Shown here piece by piece: positions 25,627 through 35,887 of a stretch of DNA of 64,000 bases. Source of the DNA: Paludibacteraceae bacterium (GTDB taxonomy: Bacteria > Bacteroidota > Bacteroidia > Bacteroidales > Paludibacteraceae). A program made the position numbers and the translations under genes. The stretch covers positions 186,001 through 250,000 of the forward strand of contig JAFTOD010000005.1 in the NCBI GenBank assembly GCA_017451525.1, read 5' to 3'. The notes under the pieces are model-generated. The model saw only the letters and a list, made by a program, of their open reading frames with translations, did not search any database and was not told the origin of the DNA. Each line of letters begins with the position of its first letter. Position 1 is the stretch's first letter.

Positions 25627-27933
25627 ATGAAAGTTACAAAGATTATATTAGTTGTATTTTTGGCTGTACAGCCTTGGGTATGGGCGAGTGCGCATGCGTG
25701 GGGTACGGTGCTAGATGATAAAGGCGAACCACTGGTAGGTGCTAATGTATATTGGGCAGGTACCACAGTGGGAGTAGCAACCGATGTAGATGGTCGATTT
25801 CAATTAGAGCCCGTAAAGAGCACTAATCTATTGGTTACCAGTTTTATGGGCTTTCACAATGACACGACCGAAGTTACTTCACATAGCGAACTAACGATTG
25901 TGTTGGTTAGCGATTTGTTGCTTGAAGAGGTGGATATTGTAGAACGCAAGATGGCTGTGCTTCGTTCGCGCATTTCTCCTCTTACTACAGAAACGCTTAC
26001 TGGTGAAGCTCTTTGTATGGCAGCTTGCTGCAACCTGAGTGAGAGTTTTGAAACTAGTGCTTCGGTGGACGTCGCATACTCCGATGCTGCCACAGGGGCA
26101 AAGCAAATCCGTTTGCTCGGATTGAGCGGTACGTATGTACAAATGCTCACCGAGAACACCCCCAATATTCGTGGATTAGCACAGGCATTTGGTATGGAAT
26201 ATATTCCTGGTCCATGGATGGAAGCCATACAAGTGAGCAAAGGTACCTCATCGGTACTTAATGGCTATGAGGCTATAGCGGGACAAATCAATGTGGAGTA
26301 CTTGAAGCCACAGACCCAAGACCCAGTCGCACTCAACGCGATGATTAGTACCGAAACCCATGCCGAAGTGAATGTCACTGGCGGGTGGGATATTAACGAT
26401 AAAGTATCAACAGGTGTGCTTTTCCACGCACAAAATATGTCGCTCGAATTAGATCATAACCACGATGGATTCTTGGATATGCCCAAGAACACCAACGTGA
26501 ACTTGCTCAATCGATGGTATATCAGGGATGGTGATTATACTGGACAAATCCTCGTGCGCGGACTGTATGATCGCCGCATAGGTGGACAAACTAAGGAGGC
26601 AGTTACTGTTGCGCCTACACCTTATCATATTGACCTTAATACTTGGCGAGTAGATGGATTTATGAAGAATGGCTATGTATTTGACCAAGAGACAGGTATG
26701 TCCATTGGTATTATTACTTCGGCTTCGTATCATAACCAACAAAATTCTTATGGTTCGCGCCAATGGAATGCGGCGCAAACCAATGCCTACCTGAATGCCA
26801 TTTTCCAGACGGGATTTGATGATTCAGCAACTGACCTATGGGATGACCATTCGCATAACCTCTCTGCAGGTCTAAGTGTAAACTATGATGGCTATCAGGA
26901 GGAGTTATCTTTGGTTTCTCCAATCGATAATCTCAACCGTTGGGAGATGACACCTGGTGTATTTGCAGAATATACCTATACTTATAAGGATAAGATAACC
27001 TTGCTTGTGGGTATACGCGAGGATTATTCTACGCGCTATGGTTTCTTTACAACGCCTCGTATGAACTTGCGTTATGCACCATTTGAGTGGTGGACATTAC
27101 GTGGTTCGGTGGGTTTAGGATATCGTTCACCTAATGCTATTGCCGATAATGCAGCCTATTTGTCAAGCAATCGAATATATCATTTTGATGAGGTGAATTT
27201 AGCTCAAGAACGCTCGATGAATACAGGACTTTCTACTGTCTTCTATATCCCTATGGGCAACAAAGAATTGCAACTGTCGGGCGAATACTACTATACGAGA
27301 TTCTTAGACGGTGTAATAGCCGATATGGACCGCGATTTACATGGTGTAACTTTGTATAATATGCACGATGTGGCAGATGCGCAATATTTCTCCCACAACT
27401 GGCAGGTGGAAGCCAACATGGAGATATTACGTGGTTGGACCATGACGGCAGCCTTCCGCTATACGGATGTGAAACAAACTTCGTTTAACACGGCAGCCAA
27501 TGAATGGCAACTGCGCGACAAACCATTGCAAAACAAATTCAAAGGTATCATCACCACCAGTTACCAAACACCGTTGAAGACGTGGCAGTTTGACTTGACG
27601 GCGCAATTCAATGGAGAAGGACGTATGCCTGATGGTTTCGTAATACCTGAGGGAAGTAAGCAGTATAGGATGCATAATGGATATATATACCATAAATGGT
27701 ACCCACAACTATTGGGACAAGTGACTAAATTTTTCCGTACTTGGTCTATCTATCTTGGAGCTGAGAATATAACTAACTTCACGCAGGATAATCCGATTGT
27801 GGGAAGTAAGATTGGTGATACTCATTTTGTGGATACTCAATCAGCAAACTACGACGCTTCCATGATTTGGGCTCCCATCCACGGATGGAAACTGTATCTG
27901 GGATTCCGTTGGGCGCTAGAACGAGAAGAATAG
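25627..27933 (+). CDS. TonB-dependent receptor of the heavy-metal-associated type
   Basis: About 768 residues from the ATG at 25627, two bases after the feoB stop. A signal peptide (MKVTKIILVVFLAVQPWVWA) precedes a carboxypeptidase-like domain (AHAWGTVLDDKGEPLVGANVYW), a plug with CCNLSESFETSASVDVAYSDA and GTSSVLNGYEAIAGQINVE, and a long barrel. An acidic loop (LDHNHDGFLDMPKNTN) resembles a calcium site. Receptors with the CCNLSESFETN-type plug often sit beside HMA-domain proteins in Bacteroidetes, as here, which suggests import of a transition metal. It is likely co-transcribed with feoB. Confidence 0.9.
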   Translation: MKVTKIILVVFLAVQPWVWASAHAWGTVLDDKGEPLVGANVYWAGTTVGVATDVDGRFQLEPVKSTNLLVTSFMGFHNDTTEVTSHSELTIVLVSDLLLEEVDIVERKMAVLRSRISPLTTETLTGEALCMAACCNLSESFETSASVDVAYSDAATGAKQIRLLGLSGTYVQMLTENTPNIRGLAQAFGMEYIPGPWMEAIQVSKGTSSVLNGYEAIAGQINVEYLKPQTQDPVALNAMISTETHAEVNVTGGWDINDKVSTGVLFHAQNMSLELDHNHDGFLDMPKNTNVNLLNRWYIRDGDYTGQILVRGLYDRRIGGQTKEAVTVAPTPYHIDLNTWRVDGFMKNGYVFDQETGMSIGIITSASYHNQQNSYGSRQWNAAQTNAYLNAIFQTGFDDSATDLWDDHSHNLSAGLSVNYDGYQEELSLVSPIDNLNRWEMTPGVFAEYTYTYKDKITLLVGIREDYSTRYGFFTTPRMNLRYAPFEWWTLRGSVGLGYRSPNAIADNAAYLSSNRIYHFDEVNLAQERSMNTGLSTVFYIPMGNKELQLSGEYYYTRFLDGVIADMDRDLHGVTLYNMHDVADAQYFSHNWQVEANMEILRGWTMTAAFRYTDVKQTSFNTAANEWQLRDKPLQNKFKGIITTSYQTPLKTWQFDLTAQFNGEGRMPDGFVIPEGSKQYRMHNGYIYHKWYPQLLGQVTKFFRTWSIYLGAENITNFTQDNPIVGSKIGDTHFVDTQSANYDASMIWAPIHGWKLYLGFRWALEREE

Positions 27934-27956
27934 TGCTTGCGTGCAAGCAGTTTATA

Positions 27957-27989
27957 GAACGCCGCTCTGCGGCTATAGTTAAAGGCGAG
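27957..27989. repeat. Intergenic GAACGC-hairpin-AAAGGCGAG repeat
   Basis: GAAC followed by GCCGC-TCT-GCGGC and CTATAGTTAAAGGCGAG; a related copy is at 6780-6820. A second small hairpin (TGCTTGC-G-TGCAAGCA) precedes it at 27934-27950. Confidence 0.45.
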
Positions 27990-28007
27990 AATATAATAAA
28001 CAACAAT

Positions 28008-28376
28008 ATGAAACGAATTATTTTATTTTTAATGGCGATATTGCCAATGGCATTTATGCTCTCTACTGCAGATGCTAAGCCAAACAAACAAAAAGTAGTG
28101 TTGTACGTATATCTGCATTGCCAAGATTGCTGCGACAAAATTATGAAAAATATTCCTTTTGATAAGGAATTAAAGAATGGAGTAAAGGATATCGTTTTTG
28201 ATATGGAAGAGCAAACGGTAACCGTAACTTATGATGCTAACAAAATAGATGTGCCTGCGTTGCAAAAGGCATTTGCTAAGATTGGCAAACCTGCTACTAC
28301 TACCGCTCCTCAATGCGAGCACAAATACGATGATCACTATCATCATGAAGGGCATCATCATTCACACACGCACTAA
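28008..28376 (+). CDS. Secreted heavy-metal-associated (HMA) domain protein with His-rich tail
   Basis: 122 residues from the ATG at 28008. A signal peptide (MKRIILFLMAILPMAFMLSTADA) leads to an HMA fold: KVVLYVYLHCQDCCDKIMKNI, where the metal-binding cysteines appear as CQDCC, and VTVTYDANKIDVPALQKAFAKIG. The C-terminus is rich in histidine (HKYDDHYHHEGHHHSHTH). It should bind Cu, Zn or Ni in the periplasm, probably passing it to or from the receptor encoded 74 bp upstream. It overlaps the convergent glycosyltransferase gene by 15 bp. Confidence 0.87.
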   Translation: MKRIILFLMAILPMAFMLSTADAKPNKQKVVLYVYLHCQDCCDKIMKNIPFDKELKNGVKDIVFDMEEQTVTVTYDANKIDVPALQKAFAKIGKPATTTAPQCEHKYDDHYHHEGHHHSHTH

Positions 28377-29318
28377 TCGTTGCGCTAGATATTCCTGTTC
28401 GCTTTGCCCTGGCGTAGGATGAAGTTCCGCTTTTGAAAGTACACCAAGTACTTCTAAATCCATGATTGTACTATAACCACTGCGCGCAATGATTTTTTGT
28501 GCGTTTGTTATGGCTATCATCATTTCTAAATCACTGAGATTAGGAACAATGGTAATGTTGCTCTTTTGAATTGTTGTCTGTGGTTCTGAAACCTTGCCTC
28601 TTACTAATAAAAGAGAATCGTTAGACATTGAAAATCGATTTAGAATTTGTTGTTCAAAAATAGTGCGTTGTGGTTCAAGACCAGAAAGGATTGCTACTAT
28701 TGAATAAGTATGATTGAATCGCGTTTGCCCCTCTTCAGCGGTACATAGACTAAATCGCGAAAGTGGGCCGATGTATTTAGCACGCTCGTCAAAATGTCCA
28801 CCATGACTCAAAGCCCCAGATAAATTATATTTAGTATCTTCATAGTCTGGAACCCATACTTCATCATATCTATTATATACACGCGCGTGCAACCAACGTA
28901 CTAATGGTTGAAATAAAAACAAACGTTTAGGTAAGATAGGATACAATTGGTGTGTAATATATACGCAACGTACATCCCGTGAAAAGAAACCAAATCGATT
29001 ATCTGAAATAACCAAATCAAATAGCTCTATTGCTAGAAATTGACGCAAATAATAGTGATCTGCTATCGCTGAGCGTAATAAGATAGGAATCGAACGCCAA
29101 TAAAATTTACGTTGCTTAAAATCCTTATCATAACACAATTCTAGTGATGGTAGATTAATTATGCGTAACTCTGGGAAAGTACGATGAAGTAATAATAGGC
29201 TATCGCCATCACCGCCTAAAACAACTTCATCGCCATTTGCCATGTATTGACGAATAAGTGGGATACAACGGGTAGCATGCCCCAATCCCCAATTGAGTGG
29301 TGCAATCAAAATCTTCAT
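28362..29318 (-). CDS. MurG-like glycosyltransferase (GT28-type)
   Basis: 318 residues. The start MKILIAPLNWGLGHATRCIPLIRQ is the GLGHATR loop of the predicted glycosyltransferase group related to MurG. A C-terminal donor-binding region (IVAILSGLEPQRTIFEQQI; IARSGYSTIMDLEVLG) follows. Acceptor and sugar are unknown; family members are annotated as UDP-GlcNAc transferases. It overlaps the upstream radical SAM gene by 4 bp. Confidence 0.82.
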   Translation of the reverse strand: MKILIAPLNWGLGHATRCIPLIRQYMANGDEVVLGGDGDSLLLLHRTFPELRIINLPSLELCYDKDFKQRKFYWRSIPILLRSAIADHYYLRQFLAIELFDLVISDNRFGFFSRDVRCVYITHQLYPILPKRLFLFQPLVRWLHARVYNRYDEVWVPDYEDTKYNLSGALSHGGHFDERAKYIGPLSRFSLCTAEEGQTRFNHTYSIVAILSGLEPQRTIFEQQILNRFSMSNDSLLLVRGKVSEPQTTIQKSNITIVPNLSDLEMMIAITNAQKIIARSGYSTIMDLEVLGVLSKAELHPTPGQSEQEYLAQRLVRV

Positions 29319-30079
29319 GCGCTTACAATTACATCAACCCCCTTTTTGCGCAACGATTCAGCTATCGCTTCCATCTCTTCGGCAGGGACTTTTGATAGTG
29401 TTTTTAGTGGCGTAGCGCGGTCAATCACATATATCATAACTTGCTTAGGGTGCAAGTTATCTACCATTTTGTACCATGCTGTTAATTCTTCTGGAGTAGT
29501 ATTATCTATTGTTTGACCTTGATATTCTCCACGCAAAAAACATGTTTGCAGTATAAAATCACCATCAAATATCGAAAGCCTTTGAGTAATTTGTTCCACA
29601 GTCAATTGCGCATTAACAGGTTGGTCTATCAAACGCATAGTGTCATCAATGGCGGAATCAAGCTTTAGGATTCGATTGTCGCAGAGAAGCAGCGCCTCCA
29701 CCACTTCTGTACGTTCGAGTTGTGTAGAGTTACTAAGTACAGATATTTTGGCTTTCGGACAATATTGGTCGCGTAGGCTGCAAGTATCTTGGATAATACT
29801 CAAGAAATCAGGGTGTAACGTAGGTTCGCCATTGCCACTGAAAGTGATAACATCAATGGGGCTTTTAGACGATAAGGCGATAAGGCTAGTAGAGAGAGCC
29901 TCACGTACTTGTTCGCGGGTGGGAAGTTGGGGATGCGAAACTGGTTGATTCCAACCACACTCACAATAAACACAATCAAACGTACACAACTTAGCCGTGG
30001 TCGGCATTAGATTGATGCCTAATGATACACCTAGACGACGTGAGCGAATAGGACCATATACTATTGAATCAAAAAGCAT
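29315..30079 (-). CDS. Radical SAM protein
   Basis: 254 residues. The [4Fe-4S]-binding motif CTFDCVYCECG is at about residue 33-43, followed by ITFSGNGEPTLHPDF (a GGE-like motif) and ISVLSNSTQL. The N-terminal YGPIRSRRLGVSLGINLMP is typical of a widespread uncharacterised radical SAM family. The reaction is unknown. It lies 2 bp downstream of dnaG and overlaps the next gene, so all three form an operon. Confidence 0.87.
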   Translation of the reverse strand: MLFDSIVYGPIRSRRLGVSLGINLMPTTAKLCTFDCVYCECGWNQPVSHPQLPTREQVREALSTSLIALSSKSPIDVITFSGNGEPTLHPDFLSIIQDTCSLRDQYCPKAKISVLSNSTQLERTEVVEALLLCDNRILKLDSAIDDTMRLIDQPVNAQLTVEQITQRLSIFDGDFILQTCFLRGEYQGQTIDNTTPEELTAWYKMVDNLHPKQVMIYVIDRATPLKTLSKVPAEEMEAIAESLRKKGVDVIVSA

Positions 30080-30081
30080 AA

Positions 30082-32106
30082 CTATTTTAATATCACTCGA
30101 TTACCCAATACCTTGCATAATTGCTGACGAATATCCATCAACATGGGTTGCTGTTCCAATATCGTACGAATCAGTTCCCAATCATTATGTTTTTGCGCTT
30201 CTTTCAGCATTGTCTGCATTGAATCTATACGTTCATTGACAATTGTATATTTCAATTCTAACAGCATACGTTGTACCAACTCTGGTAAAATATCCAAGTC
30301 ACTCGGTACATTCACTTCTTTCACCACATTTTCCGATACCATTTGTTTAGAATACATACGACTCAGTTCGTATTTATCAGCCAACATATCCACTGCGAAT
30401 TGAGAAACTTCTGCTTTAGGATGATGTTGAAAATATTTAGCTGCAACCCAATTAGGTTCCTGATAATGAGCCATATATTCATCTAAAATCAATTGATAAA
30501 GTGGATTGTCAATCGTTATGCTATCCCTACGCAATTCGTTGATGATATACTCTCCTGTGCGAATGACTGTGGCTTCTAATTGAAACAATACTTGCTCCCC
30601 ATAACGAATAATTATCTGCATTAGATTTTCGATATTTTGCTCCTTAGAAGATTTTTCAGGAGTTTTCATTCTTTCTTCAGTCATTTGGGTTTGTGCTACT
30701 TGCTGAGATTGTGGCTCCATATCATTTGACTGATGATCAGGAGATTGTAGTTTTGTAGGGATCTTTTTGCGCTGTTCGTTTAGATGTTTTTTACGAAGTT
30801 CTATGACTTTTCGTATGAGTATATTTTCGTGAATATTCAGTGTTGAAGCACAATCTTTGGTGTAGATTTGTCGTTTGATGATATCTGGAATAACAGCGAT
30901 TGATTGCACAATTTGCGTAATCATATCTGCACGTTTTACAGGGTCATTTCCTGCATCTTCACTCAAAAGTTGAGTCTTAAAACGAATAAAATCTGTCTGG
31001 TGCTGCTGAATATATCCCAATACTTCCGTCGCATTACGTTGACGTGCAAAACTATCAGGGTCTTCTCCTTTTGGTAATAATACCACCTTAACATTTACTC
31101 CTTCTTCCAACATCATATCTATTCCACGTAATGCTGCCTTAATACCTGCATTATCGCCATCATATAAAATAGTGACGTTCTCCGTAAATCGATGAATCAA
31201 CCGCACCTGTGGATAAGTTAATGCCGTACCACCAGAAGCCACTACATTTTCTATACCAGATTGCACAAGCTGGATCACATCCAGCTGACCTTCAACCAAA
31301 TAACAGCAATCTTCACGTTTAATCGCCTGCTTGGCTTGATAAAAACCATACAATTCATGCTTTTTCTCATATAAAATTGAGGTCGGCGAATTGACATACT
31401 TTCCCGCTTTATCGCTCTGCTTTATTAATCGTCCTGCAAAGCCCGTCACCTTACCACTAACCGAGAAAAATGGGAAAATAACTCGTCCGCGAAAACGATC
31501 AAACAGACGACCTTGTTCATCTTTCAAACAAACACCCGTACCTATTTGCGTATCAGGATTATTGACGAGATAGGTATCTTGAAAACCTGCTTTTTTAGCA
31601 GCTTCCCATAATTTTGCTTTCTCTGGAGAATAACCTAACTGAAATTTTCTAATGACATCTTCTCGTATTCCTCTTTGGCGAAGATATGCCATACCAACAG
31701 CCGTACCATTCTGTGTATCATGCAATTGCGATTGAAACCATTTGTTGGAAAAATCATTCACTACAAACATTGATTCACGATCATCTTGCCGTTGCTTCTC
31801 CTCTTGGGTCAATTCACGTTCCTCTATAGTAATGTGGTAGCGCTGTGCTAATTGCCTGATAGCTTCAATATACGAACACTGCTCAATCTCCATGATGAAG
31901 CCTACAGCATTGCCTGCTTTGCCACAGCCAAAACATTTAAAGATTCCTTTGGAGGGCGACACAGTAAACGACCCCGTTTTTTCGTGATGAAATGGGCATA
32001 GACCAAGCAAATTAGCACCTCGTTTTTTTAAGGTGACATAACTGCCAACAACCTCTTCTACTTTGGTTGCTTCGAAGATTCGGTCTATAGTTTCGCGTGG
32101 AATCAT
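30082..32106 (-). CDS. dnaG: DNA primase
   Basis: 674 residues. The CHC2 zinc finger (CPFHHEKTGSFTVSPSKGI then CFGCG, cysteines/histidine about 37-61) is followed by the RNA polymerase core. The TOPRIM domain is at YLVEGQLDVIQLVQSGIENVV, with ILYDGDNAGIKAA and VVLLPKGEDPDSFA. The C-terminal ~200 residues would contact the DnaB helicase. It makes RNA primers at replication forks. Length is normal for Bacteroidetes. Confidence 0.95.
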   Translation of the reverse strand: MIPRETIDRIFEATKVEEVVGSYVTLKKRGANLLGLCPFHHEKTGSFTVSPSKGIFKCFGCGKAGNAVGFIMEIEQCSYIEAIRQLAQRYHITIEERELTQEEKQRQDDRESMFVVNDFSNKWFQSQLHDTQNGTAVGMAYLRQRGIREDVIRKFQLGYSPEKAKLWEAAKKAGFQDTYLVNNPDTQIGTGVCLKDEQGRLFDRFRGRVIFPFFSVSGKVTGFAGRLIKQSDKAGKYVNSPTSILYEKKHELYGFYQAKQAIKREDCCYLVEGQLDVIQLVQSGIENVVASGGTALTYPQVRLIHRFTENVTILYDGDNAGIKAALRGIDMMLEEGVNVKVVLLPKGEDPDSFARQRNATEVLGYIQQHQTDFIRFKTQLLSEDAGNDPVKRADMITQIVQSIAVIPDIIKRQIYTKDCASTLNIHENILIRKVIELRKKHLNEQRKKIPTKLQSPDHQSNDMEPQSQQVAQTQMTEERMKTPEKSSKEQNIENLMQIIIRYGEQVLFQLEATVIRTGEYIINELRRDSITIDNPLYQLILDEYMAHYQEPNWVAAKYFQHHPKAEVSQFAVDMLADKYELSRMYSKQMVSENVVKEVNVPSDLDILPELVQRMLLELKYTIVNERIDSMQTMLKEAQKHNDWELIRTILEQQPMLMDIRQQLCKVLGNRVILK

Positions 32107-32116
32107 GTTAATACGA

Positions 32117-32824
32117 TTAGAATTCCCAGAGATAAATACCTAATTTGATTTGCCATTGGTCAAAGCGACCTCGGGTGTAGATATCTTTTCCCGTAAATGA
32201 TTGTGATAGGTAGGGATTAATCAATCCAAAATCATACCCTCCGCGCAGGAAATAGCGCTCGTATTGAAATCCCGCACCAATACCCCATGTGACATTCAAG
32301 CGTTTGAGTGCGTAGTCGCTCACTTCTTGCTCTGAATACAAATCATCTATTGGATTTTTTTGGTTGACTTGCTCTTGTTTACCGTCATCGATGTAATTTT
32401 TCGTTTTCAATGACAATCCGCATTGCAGCGTTGGCCCAGTGTAGAGCAACAACCATGTGCGTTTGGCAATTTCAAATTTATATTGCCAATCCACAGGAAT
32501 TTCTAATTGATGATATTGTCCGCGTGTACGTTCTTGAGGATATAATGAAGCGGTTATTTGTTTCCAATCTGTTGTGTTGGCTCCAAATGTATAGTTTAAT
32601 CCTATGGAGAATCCAAAACCTTTCACAATTGTTGCATCATATACCAATCCGACTTTAAAACCATTGTAAGCAGTAGGTGTTAAAGTTTTTTCTTGATCTA
32701 CTATAGGTTGATTTAATCGTGTGATTGGACGTGCATACCCCAAGTTCACACCTATAAATTGTTGAGCAGATACCAACATGGTAGCTACAATAATTGCCAA
32801 CATTAAAAAAACTATTCTTTTCAT
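32117..32824 (-). CDS. Outer membrane beta-barrel protein (PorT-like)
   Basis: 235 residues with signal peptide MKRIVFLMLAIIVATMLVSA. Alternating strands (FIGVNLGYARPITRL; FKVGLVYDATIVKGFGFSIGLNYTFGA; LEIPVDWQYKFEIAKRTWLLLYTGPTLQCG; FFLRGGYDFGLINPYL) and the C-terminal WQIKLGIYLWEF fit an 8-10-strand barrel of the PorT/OMP_b-brl_2 type. It lies between dnaG and the OstA-like gene. Its function is unknown. Confidence 0.82.
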   Translation of the reverse strand: MKRIVFLMLAIIVATMLVSAQQFIGVNLGYARPITRLNQPIVDQEKTLTPTAYNGFKVGLVYDATIVKGFGFSIGLNYTFGANTTDWKQITASLYPQERTRGQYHQLEIPVDWQYKFEIAKRTWLLLYTGPTLQCGLSLKTKNYIDDGKQEQVNQKNPIDDLYSEQEVSDYALKRLNVTWGIGAGFQYERYFLRGGYDFGLINPYLSQSFTGKDIYTRGRFDQWQIKLGIYLWEF

Positions 32825-32847
32825 TTGTCTATATTTTTTTTACTCTT

Positions 32848-34530
32848 TTATTCTTCATCTTCCTCCTCTTCATCTTCTGCTGACGCCGAAATAGCTGTAG
32901 CATCTGGACGAGGAGTTCGTTCTGGATGCAAGAAGATATCACCAGGTCGAAGAGGACGCTCATTGACTGCCCAGAAGAATGTTGCCAATCTTGTTTCACC
33001 CTCTTCCGTTTGATCCAACGGAATCATTACACCTGTTGTAGTAGTAGTGAATACCACATGATCTACTTGTCGATTTTCCAAATATAATTTTACAAAACTA
33101 CTTTGTGTCTTATTCACTCCCAAATAACTTCCATCCTCTTCTCTTGGATAGAAAATTGTCTCAGCATTTCCCTGAACATCAACCAAATACACATCGCCAT
33201 CCTTTACATAAGCAATCATCTCTTTGCCCGCCAACTGATTAAATTCTTCCAAACCCTCACGCTTAATAGCTATCGTATTCCCTATCCCGTGCAAATAGTC
33301 AATCGTACCATTTTTCATATAAATGTGTATTGAGTCTGCTGATATTTGATTGTCGCCATTCCAACAAACAGGATCTCCATACAATGAGATTATAGAATCC
33401 TTACCATGATAACGTACCGAATCGCAAACAGATTGCATATCTTCACGATAAATACGGACATGATAATATGCTCTAATGAGCTGATAGGCTGTATCGACCC
33501 ACATCGTGTCAGGTTTTTGTGCTTGCAATACAGAGTCCACAAGAATGCTATCTTTCGGTAGCAATTTGTATGTTTGATACGGAAATTCTTCGGTAAACAA
33601 CGTATCAGCATGCATATAAGTATACATCGTTGAATCCGACCAATCCACCAACATCGCACTATCGGTCACATAGCCATGATTATCATCCTCCCATATCTCG
33701 CCTTTATCGCCATAAAGCGTCATCTGATTGGTCGAATCTACACTCTGCATATTTCCCAACACCTTACCAAAACCGATAAACTTATCGTAATAAATTGTAT
33801 CACCAGTCAAGGTCATTCCATCGGTATGAATAATTTGCGAACGATCAAGCAACATTGACTTTTCAGTAGATGTATTATACCATCCGTTTTTAGACAAGAT
33901 AGTAGTCTCTTTGTCATATACAATCTTTGTCGGACCTACCAAATCAGCTTGATAACTATCTGTATTATAGCACAATGTATCTGCTGTTAATACAAAATTT
34001 GGATTGACCAATTTTACCTTGTCACGAAATACTGCTTGATTATTATCTGGTGTATATTGTCCCCAACGTGAAGTCAATGTATTCAGGCTATCTTCTATCA
34101 TTCCACCCGAAAAATAGTACGCAATATTGCGTGCACGGTCATAATTCAAACTGTCTGTAGTCAAGGTGGTTGCATCATTGTGTATCAATTTCACATGCTT
34201 ACGAAAACGTGCCATCTTTGTATTTCCATTATAATACAACACATCTCCAAAACCTTCAATACTATCTCCTTGCAACAAATGCACATGACCAAACGCATGC
34301 AGTGAATTCTCTTTCTCGAAAAAATATGCTGAGTCGCAATACATCAACGCTGAATCATGACGAAAACGCACTTCACCCTTCAATATCTGTACATCAGGCA
34401 GACGTTTTTCATCAAAAGACAACGTTTCAGAATGCTCCAAAAACACCAACGAGACCTTTGATTCCCCCTGTGCCATCATTGACATTGCCAACGACGCAAC
34501 GAGTATAATATGTATAAGTCTAATTATCAA
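32848..34530 (-). CDS. OstA-like (LptA/LptD N-terminal-like) LPS transport protein
   Basis: 560 residues with an N-terminal signal (MIIRLIHIILVASLAMSMMAQG). The body consists of repeated beta-jellyroll strands typical of OstA-like proteins (VQILKGEVRFRHDSALMYCDSAYFFEKENSLHAFGHVHL; ADTLCYNTDSYQADLVG). It probably bridges LPS across the periplasm as LptA does. The C-terminus is strikingly acidic (SAEDEEEEDEE). The downstream SurA-like genes and this one share an operon from 36737. Confidence 0.85.
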   Translation of the reverse strand: MIIRLIHIILVASLAMSMMAQGESKVSLVFLEHSETLSFDEKRLPDVQILKGEVRFRHDSALMYCDSAYFFEKENSLHAFGHVHLLQGDSIEGFGDVLYYNGNTKMARFRKHVKLIHNDATTLTTDSLNYDRARNIAYYFSGGMIEDSLNTLTSRWGQYTPDNNQAVFRDKVKLVNPNFVLTADTLCYNTDSYQADLVGPTKIVYDKETTILSKNGWYNTSTEKSMLLDRSQIIHTDGMTLTGDTIYYDKFIGFGKVLGNMQSVDSTNQMTLYGDKGEIWEDDNHGYVTDSAMLVDWSDSTMYTYMHADTLFTEEFPYQTYKLLPKDSILVDSVLQAQKPDTMWVDTAYQLIRAYYHVRIYREDMQSVCDSVRYHGKDSIISLYGDPVCWNGDNQISADSIHIYMKNGTIDYLHGIGNTIAIKREGLEEFNQLAGKEMIAYVKDGDVYLVDVQGNAETIFYPREEDGSYLGVNKTQSSFVKLYLENRQVDHVVFTTTTTGVMIPLDQTEEGETRLATFFWAVNERPLRPGDIFLHPERTPRPDATAISASAEDEEEEDEE

Positions 34531-34543
34531 TGTATTAAGTTTT

Positions 34544-35887
34544 TTATTTTACCCACCCTGGGTATTGAAAATCACAGCCACGCCAAGCAGGGTCAATCTG
34601 CACATATATTTCTTGTTGTTTGCTGCGAATCCAATTATCTATCGTTTCCGCACTCAATTTCTGTTCCAACATCCCCCTAATTACCTGAAAGTCGTCCACC
34701 ATATTCGCTTTATGTGCATCACGTTTGGTCTTCAAACGCGCTATCACACATACTTCTTTGTTCTTGGCTTTATCCATCATCACAAATGGTACACTCACAT
34801 CTCCCTCTTTCAAAGAATAAATTTGGCGCGCAATCTCAGGTGGCAAATCTTGATACTCAAATTTGCTTGCACCCGTCTGAGGATTAGTCATCAATCCGCC
34901 ACTCATCAACGTATTTTTATCCTCCGAAAAACGAGCTACAGCTTCCTCAAATGGCATACCGCTATCCACTACCAGTGCGCGAATGGAATCCAAACGACCT
35001 ATCGCATTCACCTTATCCTCTGCTGACACGCGAGGTTTCAGCAAGATATGACGACAGTTGATACGCTCGCCCTTGCGCTCAATCAACTGGATAATATGAA
35101 AACCATATTCAGTTTGAACGATACGTGACACACGCTTGGGGTCGGTCAAATTAAATGCTACATCAGCAAACTCGCTAACCAACTGACCTTTACCCACAAA
35201 GCCTAACTCACCACCACGCTTTGCAGACTCAACGTCCTCAGAGTACAAGCGTGCCAACATGCTAAAATCGGCACTTCCACTATGAACGCGGTCGGTAAAC
35301 TCGCGCAATCGTGTTTTGATACGCTCTGTTTCTTCCAATGGCACAGCAGGTTCAATGCTTAATATCTGTACCTCTACCTGAGCAGGCACCATCGGCAGTG
35401 AGTCTGCGCTCAACGAATTGTAGTACCTACGTACTTCTGCTGGAGTAGGGTTGATTTTCTCAGTCAATTTGCTCTGCATCTGCTGGATAATCATTTGGTT
35501 ACGCACCATCGTCATCATCTCTTCGCGAATTTCAGTACTCGTTTTACGGAAGTACTCCTCCATTTTCTCCTTACTACCAATCTGCGAGATATAATAATTC
35601 ATACGCATATCCACCTGACTACTCACAGTAGATTCGCTCACTTCAATGGAATCCAATTCCGCCTGGTGTAAAAACAGTTTTTGAATAGCCAACTGCTCTG
35701 GAATCACGCAATAGGGATCACCAGCTATCGGCTGTCCCTCGTATTGTGCACGCAGGCGCTCTTCTTCCACTTCGCTCCTCAAAATTGCTTCTTCGCCAAC
35801 TACCCATATCACTTCATCAATAATATTGTCTTGCGCAACAGCAAAGATAGAGCAAAATAGGCTGATTATCAATAGTTTATTTCTCAT
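34544..35887 (-). CDS. surA: SurA-like periplasmic peptidyl-prolyl isomerase/chaperone
   Basis: 447 residues. A signal peptide (MRNKLLIISLFCSIFAVA) is followed by a SurA N-terminal chaperone domain (VIWVVGEEAILRSEVEEERLRAQYEGQ) and two parvulin domains: AQVEVQILSI...FSMLARLYSEDVESAKRGGELGF and CRHILLKPRV...FEEAVARFSEDKNTLMSGGLM. It assists folding of outer membrane proteins. The gene overlaps the lipoprotein gene upstream by 11 bp. Confidence 0.9.
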   Translation of the reverse strand: MRNKLLIISLFCSIFAVAQDNIIDEVIWVVGEEAILRSEVEEERLRAQYEGQPIAGDPYCVIPEQLAIQKLFLHQAELDSIEVSESTVSSQVDMRMNYYISQIGSKEKMEEYFRKTSTEIREEMMTMVRNQMIIQQMQSKLTEKINPTPAEVRRYYNSLSADSLPMVPAQVEVQILSIEPAVPLEETERIKTRLREFTDRVHSGSADFSMLARLYSEDVESAKRGGELGFVGKGQLVSEFADVAFNLTDPKRVSRIVQTEYGFHIIQLIERKGERINCRHILLKPRVSAEDKVNAIGRLDSIRALVVDSGMPFEEAVARFSEDKNTLMSGGLMTNPQTGASKFEYQDLPPEIARQIYSLKEGDVSVPFVMMDKAKNKEVCVIARLKTKRDAHKANMVDDFQVIRGMLEQKLSAETIDNWIRSKQQEIYVQIDPAWRGCDFQYPGWVK

